Positions 23,203 through 28,697 of a stretch of 28,697 nt of DNA are shown here, one piece after another. A model generated the notes under the pieces. It saw only the letters and a program-made list of their open reading frames with translations. It did not search any database and was not told the origin of the DNA. Origin of the DNA: JABCPE02 sp963509715 (GTDB taxonomy: Bacteria > Bacteroidota > Bacteroidia > Flavobacteriales > Weeksellaceae); NCBI GenBank assembly GCA_963509715.1, contig CAUPCB010000018.1, positions 1 through 28,697 on the forward strand, given 5' to 3'. The position numbers and the translations under genes were made by a program. Position 1 is the first letter of the stretch. Every line of letters starts with the position of its first letter.

Positions 23203-24390
23203 TTATTTATTCAATAATTCTTTTATTCTTCTCATAGCCTCTACCAGCTGCTCTTCTGAAGCTGCGTAAGAAAAACGGATACAGTTTTTGTCTCCGAAAG
23301 ACACACCGCCTACTGTTGCCACATGTGCTTTTTCTAAAAGATACATCGCAAAATCATCAGAATCATTGATTTTCACACCATCCAAAGTCTGACCTATGTA
23401 GTGAGAAATATCTGGGAACATATAAAAAGCTCCTTTTGGCTTGTTGATTTTGAAACCCTTTATTTCTTTTAAAAGATTGAAAACCAGCTCTCTTCTCTTT
23501 TCAAAGCTATCAATCATGTATTTGTATTCAGAAGGACTAGTTTCTAATGCTGTGATAGAAGCTCTCTGCGCAATGGTATTCGCTCCAGAAGTCATCTGTC
23601 CCTGCACCTTGTCACAAGCGGCAGCAAGCCAAGTAGGACACGCAGAATAACCTATCCTCCATCCTGTCATCGCGAAAGCCTTTGACATTCCGTTGATTAC
23701 AGCAGTCTGTTCATACACTTGCGGGAACTCTGCTATAGATGTGTGTTTTCCACCATAATTGATAAATTCATAGATTTCATCAGAAATAATGGTAATTTGT
23801 GGATATTTTGCGATAACATTTGCGATAGCTTCCAATTCTTCTCTTTCGTAGAAACTTCCAGAAGGGTTACATGGAGAACTGAATAACAACGCCTTAGTTT
23901 TAGGAGTAATCGCTGCTTCCAGCTGAACCGCTGTCATCTTGAAATCTGTATCTATCGTTGTATTGACAAAAACAGAAACACCGCCCATCATTTTTACCAT
24001 TTCATCATAACTTACCCAATATGGCGTTGGTAAGATTACTTCATCACCATCATTTACAACAGAAGCTAATACATTGAAAATAGACTGTTTCGCTCCGTTA
24101 GAAACGCAGATTTGGTTTGGTTTGTAGTCAAGATTATTATCTCTTTTTAGTTTTTTACAAACTGCCTCACGAAGTTCTAAAAACCCTGTAACAGGCGAAT
24201 AGTGGCTGTAATTTTGGTGAATAGCATCTATCGCTGCCTGCTTGATATTATCTGGAACATCAAAATCAGGTTCTCCCAGTGTAAGGCTTATCACATCTAT
24301 TCCTTGACTTTTCATTTCTCTGGCTTTATTAGTCATCACAAAAGTCTTGGAATAGCTCAGTCTATTGAGTCTATCAGAAAATTTTTCCAT
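23203..24390 (-). CDS. aspartate aminotransferase, class I PLP enzyme
   Basis: 395 residues, fold-type I aminotransferase of the bacterial Ib aspartate/prephenate type. It transfers the amino group between aspartate and 2-oxoglutarate via pyridoxal phosphate. The motif LGEPDFD (38-44) and the PLP residues N175 (SSPCNPSG), D204 and Y207 (SDEIY), K237 (GMSKAFAMTGWRIGY) and R245 can all be read. The substrate-carboxylate arginine is in CIRFSYA near the C-terminus. Aspartate is the most likely substrate, but related subgroup enzymes accept prephenate or aromatic amino acids and the sequence alone does not exclude this. It has a TAACTTTG promoter element just upstream. Confidence 0.93.
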   Translation of the reverse strand: MEKFSDRLNRLSYSKTFVMTNKAREMKSQGIDVISLTLGEPDFDVPDNIKQAAIDAIHQNYSHYSPVTGFLELREAVCKKLKRDNNLDYKPNQICVSNGAKQSIFNVLASVVNDGDEVILPTPYWVSYDEMVKMMGGVSVFVNTTIDTDFKMTAVQLEAAITPKTKALLFSSPCNPSGSFYEREELEAIANVIAKYPQITIISDEIYEFINYGGKHTSIAEFPQVYEQTAVINGMSKAFAMTGWRIGYSACPTWLAAACDKVQGQMTSGANTIAQRASITALETSPSEYKYMIDSFEKRRELVFNLLKEIKGFKINKPKGAFYMFPDISHYIGQTLDGVKINDSDDFAMYLLEKAHVATVGGVSFGDKNCIRFSYAASEEQLVEAMRRIKELLNK

Positions 24391-24407
24391 TTTTATTCAA
24401 TTTTTTA

Positions 24408-24415
24408 CAAAGTTA
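24408..24415 (-). promoter_or_regulatory. candidate promoter of the aminotransferase unit, -7 element
   Basis: The minus strand reads TAACTTTG, an exact TAnnTTTG match, 17 bases before the ATG. No TTTG is seen at the expected -33 spacing, so the upstream gene's transcript may also contribute. Confidence 0.35.
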
Positions 24416-24439
24416 ATCAAATTAAAATTATTTCTACTT

Positions 24440-24805
24440 TTATTTTGTATCGTTTTTATTTTCAAAGAATATTTTTAGGTTTTCTAAATTTTTCTTCTCA
24501 CTTCCTACGAAAATTTCCTTTTCGGTAAGAAAAACAGGGCGTTTCAGAAAACTATAATGGTCTAAAATCAAGTCCCTGAAATCCTCTTCTTTCAGTGTTT
24601 TTACATCTATTTCTCTTGCCTTTATCTGAGTAGATTTTTTACTAAAAAGCGCCTCATAACTTCCTGTGATTTTGTACATTTCCTGAAGTTCTTCGCTGGT
24701 TACATTCTCGGATTTCAGTTCTCTGATTTCCCAGTCTATAAGGTCAAATTCAGACATTATTCTCTTGCAGGTGCTGCATGTTTTTAGATAAAATACTTTT
24801 TTCAT
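24440..24805 (-). CDS. ArsC/Spx-family thioredoxin-fold protein
   Basis: 121 residues, thioredoxin fold. The N-terminal FYLKTCSTCKRIMSEF has a CxxC (C10, C13) at the position of the ArsC/Spx catalytic cysteine. The middle has KSENVTSEELQEMYKITG and the end LKRPVFLTEKEIFVGSEKK, corresponding to the family's ...RP...VG stretch. Members include glutaredoxin-dependent arsenate reductases and Spx-like RNA-polymerase regulators. No other arsenic genes are nearby, so arsenate resistance is not implied. It is likely a redox protein of unassigned substrate. It lies 30 bases after the CvfB gene in the same direction. Confidence 0.85.
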   Translation of the reverse strand: MKKVFYLKTCSTCKRIMSEFDLIDWEIRELKSENVTSEELQEMYKITGSYEALFSKKSTQIKAREIDVKTLKEEDFRDLILDHYSFLKRPVFLTEKEIFVGSEKKNLENLKIFFENKNDTK

Positions 24806-24835
24806 TATTAAATAATTCTTTTTACGAATTTATAT

Positions 24836-25660
24836 TTACAAGAGCTTAATTCTATCATCTAAAATTTCTATGATTTTATCCTTATAAAGCCCTCCGATAG
24901 CCTTTTTAAAGTTTTTCTTGCTCATTTGCAGTTCTTCCTTTATTTCTTCTGGCGAAGACTCATCAGAAAGATACAAAAGCCCATAGCCCTGCTCCAGTTT
25001 TTCTAATATTTTCTGCTTAAATTCATCCATATTCTGGTATCCTTCTGGCTGTAGAGAAACATCTATTTTCCCATCTTCTCGGAGGTTTTTAATGTATCCT
25101 ACCTCCTCTGAAAATGGATAAAGTTTTTTGTAAATATCCGAAAAATAAACCAATCCTATATATTTTTGATTGATGATGACATTCCAGCCGAGTTCAGATT
25201 CATTGGCTATGATTAGAGAGACTTTATCACCTTTTTTAAATGGAAGTTCCTGATACTGTGGATTTCTTTTAAATTTAGTCGTCCCTGTCAAAAGTTCCGT
25301 TTCTTCATCGATATAGACATAGACTAAATATTTTTTTCCTTCTATTATCTTGGTTTTCTGCTGTTTATAAGGGATAAATAAATCCTTAATAATCCCCCAA
25401 TCCATAAAAGCCCCACTCGGAAGGGTATGGGTGCAGGTCATAACCGCAAATTCCCCAACTTGGCAAAACGGCGTTTCTATGGTCGCTTGTAACTGGTTAT
25501 TATCCTGATAAACAAACACTTCCACTTCATCTCCTATATTCCAGCTTTCATCAGAAAAAATCTTCGGAAGAAAACATTTTTCTTTATTTTTATCTTCTAA
25601 ATAAACGCCCTGATGATTTCGTTCTGAGACTGTTAGTGTCTGTATTTTTCCTAATTCCAT
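24836..25660 (-). CDS. CvfB/YitL-like S1 RNA-binding protein
   Basis: 274 residues, typical length for CvfB. Tandem S1-like barrels occupy about 1-65, 65-130 and 145-210, for example GVYLEDKNKEKCFLPKI followed by GDEVEVFVY, then GAFMDWGIIKDLFIPYKQQ, and GWNVIINQKYIGLVYFSDI. A C-terminal winged helix follows, with the tail GLLYLSDESSPEEIKEELQMSKKNFKKAIGGLYKDKII. Members bind RNA and influence virulence-gene expression in staphylococci; the role here is inferred by family only. A 5-bp hairpin lies in its leader. Confidence 0.9.
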   Translation of the reverse strand: MELGKIQTLTVSERNHQGVYLEDKNKEKCFLPKIFSDESWNIGDEVEVFVYQDNNQLQATIETPFCQVGEFAVMTCTHTLPSGAFMDWGIIKDLFIPYKQQKTKIIEGKKYLVYVYIDEETELLTGTTKFKRNPQYQELPFKKGDKVSLIIANESELGWNVIINQKYIGLVYFSDIYKKLYPFSEEVGYIKNLREDGKIDVSLQPEGYQNMDEFKQKILEKLEQGYGLLYLSDESSPEEIKEELQMSKKNFKKAIGGLYKDKIIEILDDRIKLL

Positions 25661-25680
25661 TAGTTTTTATTGTTTTATTT

Positions 25681-25704
25681 ACTCCTCTTTTGGGGAGTTT
25701 TTTT
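25681..25704 (+). terminator. terminator-like hairpin facing rightward, antisense to its neighbours
   Basis: ACTCC (25681-25685) pairs with GGAGT (25694-25698), 8-base loop, followed by seven T on the plus strand. Both flanking genes are on the minus strand, where the hairpin has no T tail and lies in the leader of the CvfB gene. The stem is short and the plus-strand use is unproven. Confidence 0.35.
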
Positions 25705-26656
25705 AATGATTTGATACTTTTAATTCCACCAAAACAGGAAAATGGTCACTATACCCTCCTAAATACCGCGTTCCTGCATAGGTACGGAATGGTTTTCCCT
25801 GATATTTTCCATCTCTGGTTCTGAGGTCATTATGTGCAAAGACTTCTGCTTTCTCAAATTTCAAAAGAGAATTTTGCCCATAGAAATACTCAGAAAGTAT
25901 AATTTGGTCAAATAAAAGTCCTTGTTTTGAGTAAAAAGTGGAAAACTTACGCTCATGATACAACTTTGAAAAAGGATTTTCCAAAATCTTTTTCGAGCCG
26001 TCATTATAGAGCAAAAAGTTCATATTTTCTGCATAGGGATTTTCATTAAAATCTCCCAAAAGCATCACGGCTTCTCGGCTGTCTTTGAGAAGAGCCAATG
26101 TTTTTTCTTTCACTTCGTTTAGGATATAGTCCCTTTTGGGCTGGTTTATACCATCATCTCTTTTTGATGGCAGATGAAGAACAAAAATATTAAGAATATC
26201 CGCTCTGTATCGGACTTTGCAATGAAGAATATCTCTAGTCGTATCCATGCCATCCACACCATCTTCTTCAAATTCAAAAATAAAACTTATCGTATCAGAA
26301 TCTATAATATCTATTTTGGTTTTGTCATAAAGAAGTGCCGTATCCACGCCTCTTTCATCCAAAGAATCATAATGCACATACGCATATCTGCCATCAAAAA
26401 CAGGCTGCTGAATCAAGTCTTCCAACACCGTATTATCAGCAATTTCCGCCAAACCAATAATGAAAGGAAGCTCGCCTTTTTCATGTTTCATAAGTCCAAA
26501 GACATGAGAAAGCCTCTGTAATTTATGTTTATACCGCCATTCATTCCATTTTTTCAGGCCAGAGAATTTTTTACTCTCCCCTTTTACAAATTTCTCATCG
26601 GGCGGAAAAAGATTTTCCACATTATAAAAAACCGCCAGTTCTTTATGACTCTTCAT
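25703..26656 (-). CDS. endonuclease/exonuclease/phosphatase (EEP) family protein
   Basis: 317 residues. EEP-fold hydrolase of phosphodiester or phosphomonoester bonds. Metal and catalytic motifs can be read in order: VFYNVENLF (N12), IIGLAEIADN (E71), VLHLPSKR, LLGDFNENP (D202, N204) and GGYSDHFPVLVEL (D304, H305). No signal peptide is apparent, unlike secreted DNases of this family. The substrate cannot be told; Bacteroidota carry several such proteins annotated only as endonucleases. It follows trmD by 66 bases and precedes the CvfB gene by 42. Confidence 0.88.
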   Translation of the reverse strand: MKSHKELAVFYNVENLFPPDEKFVKGESKKFSGLKKWNEWRYKHKLQRLSHVFGLMKHEKGELPFIIGLAEIADNTVLEDLIQQPVFDGRYAYVHYDSLDERGVDTALLYDKTKIDIIDSDTISFIFEFEEDGVDGMDTTRDILHCKVRYRADILNIFVLHLPSKRDDGINQPKRDYILNEVKEKTLALLKDSREAVMLLGDFNENPYAENMNFLLYNDGSKKILENPFSKLYHERKFSTFYSKQGLLFDQIILSEYFYGQNSLLKFEKAEVFAHNDLRTRDGKYQGKPFRTYAGTRYLGGYSDHFPVLVELKVSNH

Positions 26657-26722
26657 CGTTATCCTAAAATATACCGCAAGGTATCATTTTTTTAGCAAAA
26701 ATCCTTTGAAAATTTAAATTAT

Positions 26723-27397
26723 TTAATCCAATAAGTCTGGGCGCTTCTGCTGGGTGATTTCTAACGCTTTTTCGTGTCGCCACTGCTCTATCGCCGCAAA
26801 ATTACCACTCAAAAGAACTTTCGGAACTTCCAGTCCTTTATAAACTTCTGGGCGTGTGTATATCGGCGGCGAAAGAAGATTGTCCTGAAAACTATCCGTA
26901 AGGGCTGACTGCTCGTCATTCAGAACACCTGGTAATAGTCTGACCACAGAATCCACAAGGACACATGCCGCCAGCTCCCCTCCTGTAAGGACAAAATCCC
27001 CAATAGAAATCTCCATAGTTACATGTAAATCCCTCACTCTCTGGTCAATACCTTTGTAATGCCCACAGATTAAAATCAAATTTTCTTTCAGTGAAAGGCT
27101 GTTTGCTATTTTTTGATTGAGTGTCTTGCCATCTGGCGTCAGATAGATGATTTCATCATAGTTTCGCTCTGATTTTAACTGAGAAATGCATTTATCCAGC
27201 GGCTCCACCATCATTACCATTCCTGCACCGCCACCATACTGGGTGTCATCTATTTGTTTATAATTATTCGTGGAATAATCTCTTACATTATGGAAATGTA
27301 TTTCCGCCAGCCCTTTTTCTATCGCTCTTTTTAGCATCGAAACCTCGAAAGGGCTTTCCATCAGTTCTGGAACCACAGTGATGATATCTATCCTCAT
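26723..27397 (-). CDS. trmD: tRNA (guanine37-N1)-methyltransferase
   Basis: 224 residues, SPOUT-class trefoil-knot enzyme. It methylates N1 of G37 next to the anticodon of tRNAs reading CNN and similar codons, preventing +1 frameshifts. Motifs: DDTQYGGGAGMVMMVEP (51-66), YLTPDGKTLNQ (85-95), ILICGHYKGIDQRV (108-121) and EISIGDFVLTGGELA (129-143, the SAM knot). The C-terminus has SGNFAAIEQWRHEKALEIT as in other TrmD proteins. The usual rimM/rplS/rpsP neighbours are absent. The Imm40-like gene lies 41 bases upstream in the same direction. Confidence 0.96.
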   Translation of the reverse strand: MRIDIITVVPELMESPFEVSMLKRAIEKGLAEIHFHNVRDYSTNNYKQIDDTQYGGGAGMVMMVEPLDKCISQLKSERNYDEIIYLTPDGKTLNQKIANSLSLKENLILICGHYKGIDQRVRDLHVTMEISIGDFVLTGGELAACVLVDSVVRLLPGVLNDEQSALTDSFQDNLLSPPIYTRPEVYKGLEVPKVLLSGNFAAIEQWRHEKALEITQQKRPDLLD

Positions 27398-27438
27398 AAA
27401 TCAGAATTTTCCACAAAAATAATAATATTTTATCATTT

Positions 27439-27825
27439 TTAGGTTAAATGAATATATTCTGTAACCAGCACAATGTAACATTTTTTACCCAATCGGTCAG
27501 CTACTTTTTTCGCTTCCATGATTCCCTCTTTGGCTTTATCATAGCTTCTTTGCAAATAATCTGCTCTATCTTCATCCTCTGATTTATCACAATACCAGTT
27601 TAGATAATGAAACTCTATTCCCCAAATATCATGAGCATAAACAAGCTCTCCATCGGCTTCCGTGAGAATATCTCCTCCATAGATTGCGATTTTTTCTTCG
27701 CTTAATAATTCTATCGCCCGTAAAGCATCTTCTATCGACAAAGCCTTTTCTTTGCTCTGATAATCAACAGATAAAGCTATGCCCTTTTGATTCAGAAAAC
27801 CTAAATACCATAATTCTTTTTTCAT
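27439..27825 (-). CDS. Imm40-like orphan immunity protein
   Basis: 128 residues from ATG 27823-27825 (MKKELWY). The frame could be extended 26 codons, but these hydrophobic codons run through a TAGTTTTG promoter box, so I reject that start. Motifs: SIEDALRAIELLSEEKIAIYGGDILTEADGE (about 30-60), then NWYCDKSEDEDRADYLQRSYDKAKEGI. This is the pattern of Imm40, a family of immunity proteins in polymorphic-toxin loci: DAL..IE.L......GGD.......NWYC......Y..RS...A. No toxin gene is next to it; trmD follows. An orphan immunity gene protecting against a neighbour's toxin is the simplest reading. Confidence 0.7.
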   Translation of the reverse strand: MKKELWYLGFLNQKGIALSVDYQSKEKALSIEDALRAIELLSEEKIAIYGGDILTEADGELVYAHDIWGIEFHYLNWYCDKSEDEDRADYLQRSYDKAKEGIMEAKKVADRLGKKCYIVLVTEYIHLT

Positions 27826-27873
27826 TCTAAAATCAACATTCCTGCTCAAAATTATAAACAAAAAAGAAATCCA

Positions 27874-27881
27874 CAAAACTA
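27874..27881 (-). promoter_or_regulatory. candidate Imm40-gene promoter, -7 element
   Basis: The minus strand reads TAGTTTTG, an exact TAnnTTTG, 48 bases before the preferred ATG. It lies inside the codons of the longer frame and decides against that start. It faces the lolD element 10 bases away. Confidence 0.4.
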
Positions 27882-27891
27882 AAAAGTTTAT

Positions 27892-27899
27892 TATCTTTG
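27892..27899 (+). promoter_or_regulatory. candidate lolD-like gene promoter, -7 element
   Basis: TATCTTTG on the plus strand, an exact TAnnTTTG, 35 bases before the preferred ATG. No clear -33 TTTG is seen. The two divergent elements are only 10 bases apart, so the two transcripts probably compete. Confidence 0.45.
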
Positions 27900-27934
27900 C
27901 CATTGGGCATAATCAGTTTATGCTAAATTCAAAC

Positions 27935-28603
27935 ATGATAAAAGCAAAAAACATTCATAAATCTTATGGAGAGCTGGAAGTTCTCAAAGGAGTAAATTTA
28001 GAAATTCACAAAGGTGAGATTGTCTCTATTGTAGGAGAATCTGGAGCAGGAAAATCCACGCTTTTGCAGATTTTAGGGACTTTGGACTTGCCTTCGGATA
28101 TTCAAAAACACGAAACAGAAATCCTTCTTTTCGGAGAATCTTTCCTAAAAATGAATGACAAAGAATTATCAAAATTCCGAAACGAAAACATTGGTTTTGT
28201 TTTTCAGCACCATCAGCTTTTGCCAGAGTTTACGGCTTTAGAAAATGTGATGATGCCGATAAGAATCGCTGGGAAAAATGTAAAAGATTACAAAGAAAAA
28301 GCAATTCAGCTTTTCGAAGATCTAAATGTAGTAGACCGCATCCATTACAAGCCTAAAATGCTCTCTGGCGGTGAAGCACAAAGGGTGGCCGTTATCCGTG
28401 CATTGATAAATTCACCTAAAATCATTTTTGCTGATGAGCCTACGGGAAACCTTGACTCCAAAAATGCAGATTCTCTGCATCAGTTGTTTTTTGATTTGAG
28501 GGAAAAATACAATCAGACTTTTGTCATTATCACTCACAACCCGATATTGGCAGAAAGCACAGACAGAAAACTAACCATGAAAGATGGTTTAATCATAGAC
28601 TAA
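27935..28603 (+). CDS. lolD: LolD-like ABC transporter ATP-binding protein
   Basis: 222 residues from ATG 27935 (MIKAKNIHKSYGE); an ATG 15 bases earlier is also in frame. Cytosolic ATPase of the MacB/LolD family, which with LolC/LolE-type permeases moves lipoproteins from the inner membrane. Walker A is GESGAGKST (34-42), Q-loop Q91, signature LSGGEAQR (143-150), Walker B IIFADEP with E168, and H-loop H201. No permease gene is adjacent: the next gene is convergent. Its permease would have to be elsewhere, so the LolD name is by family resemblance rather than context. It is closed by a strong terminator. Confidence 0.9.
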   Translation: MIKAKNIHKSYGELEVLKGVNLEIHKGEIVSIVGESGAGKSTLLQILGTLDLPSDIQKHETEILLFGESFLKMNDKELSKFRNENIGFVFQHHQLLPEFTALENVMMPIRIAGKNVKDYKEKAIQLFEDLNVVDRIHYKPKMLSGGEAQRVAVIRALINSPKIIFADEPTGNLDSKNADSLHQLFFDLREKYNQTFVIITHNPILAESTDRKLTMKDGLIID

Positions 28604-28607
28604 ATAG

Positions 28608-28634
28608 AAAAAGAGTGAATATTCACTCTTTTTT
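28608..28634. terminator. bidirectional terminator between the LolD-like gene and its right neighbour
   Basis: A perfect 26-base palindrome: 28608-28620 (AAAAAGAGTGAAT) and 28621-28633 (ATTCACTCTTTTT), with T runs on both strands. It sits 5 bases after the lolD stop and 6 before the convergent gene's stop. Confidence 0.85.
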
Positions 28635-28639
28635 GCTTC

Positions 28640-28697
28640 TTATAATTTTATTTCTATCACTTGTCCATCTTTCAACACTAATATTTTATTTGCATTT
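28640..28697 (-). CDS. 3' end of a convergent gene, running off the right edge
   Basis: Only the last 19 codons plus one base are present. The frame reads NANKILVLKDGQVIEIKL and stops at TAA 28640-28642. It is the only frame open to the window edge with a coding-like ending, and it faces the shared palindromic terminator. Too short to identify. Confidence 0.5.
   Translation of the reverse strand, partial: NANKILVLKDGQVIEIKL

Noticed and set aside
26671..26693. Hairpin ATACC-GCAA-GGTAT followed by T7, between trmD and the EEP gene
   Set aside because: Only 5 bp of stem, and rightward-facing with no rightward gene. It is too weak to call.

Overview
The window looks like chromosome from a low-GC member of the Bacteroidota, most likely a flavobacterium of the Weeksellaceae/Chryseobacterium type. 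This rests on the mevalonate-pathway decarboxylase, the Bacteroidota-type protein families (DUF4173 and probably DUF4286, an eukaryote-like Xaa-Pro aminopeptidase, an AddB/RecB-like PD-(D/E)XK protein), and repeated TAnnTTTG promoter elements 10-60 bases upstream of start codons in place of sigma70-like boxes. No tRNA, rRNA, CRISPR array, insertion sequence or integrase was found. Most of the window is ordinary housekeeping sequence. No stretch longer than about 150 bases lacks a gene.

Layout, left to right. (1) 1-1818 is an accessory pocket of polymorphic-toxin debris, transcribed leftward behind purE: a frameshifted immunity-like gene, an orphan toxin C-terminus with a GGHH nuclease-like tip, and a small immunity-like gene. 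(2) 1828-6535 holds purE, a rightward EamA transporter, and the leftward set mvaD, membrane protein, purK. purE and purK (AIR to CAIR in purine synthesis) flank the transporter. (3) 6536-11105 holds gpmI, a small membrane-anchored protein, ppa and a Xaa-Pro aminopeptidase. (4) 11147-13559 is a three-gene unit (membrane protein, winged-helix regulator, DUF4173 membrane protein) whose two non-coding leaders each carry the dyad AACTTTG-N5-CAAAGTT, a candidate operator. (5) 13641-18295 holds a lipoprotein and the gyrA-TPR pair. (6) 18444-22769 holds a DUF4286-like gene, an HD-hydrolase gene broken by one in-frame TAA, the PD-(D/E)XK nuclease and rsmG. (7) 22854-28697 holds DUF4180, aspartate aminotransferase, an ArsC/Spx-like protein, a CvfB-like S1 protein, an EEP-family protein, trmD, an Imm40-like orphan immunity gene, a LolD-like ATPase and the 3' tip of a convergent gene.

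The points most worth a second look are the homopolymer frameshift in the immunity relic, the AT-rich toxin tip, the paired dyads around the winged-helix regulator, the nonsense-interrupted HD gene, the second orphan immunity gene at trmD, and the purK/eamA terminator that encodes the same last three residues of two convergent proteins. I did not find a large undescribed defence or biosynthetic system.
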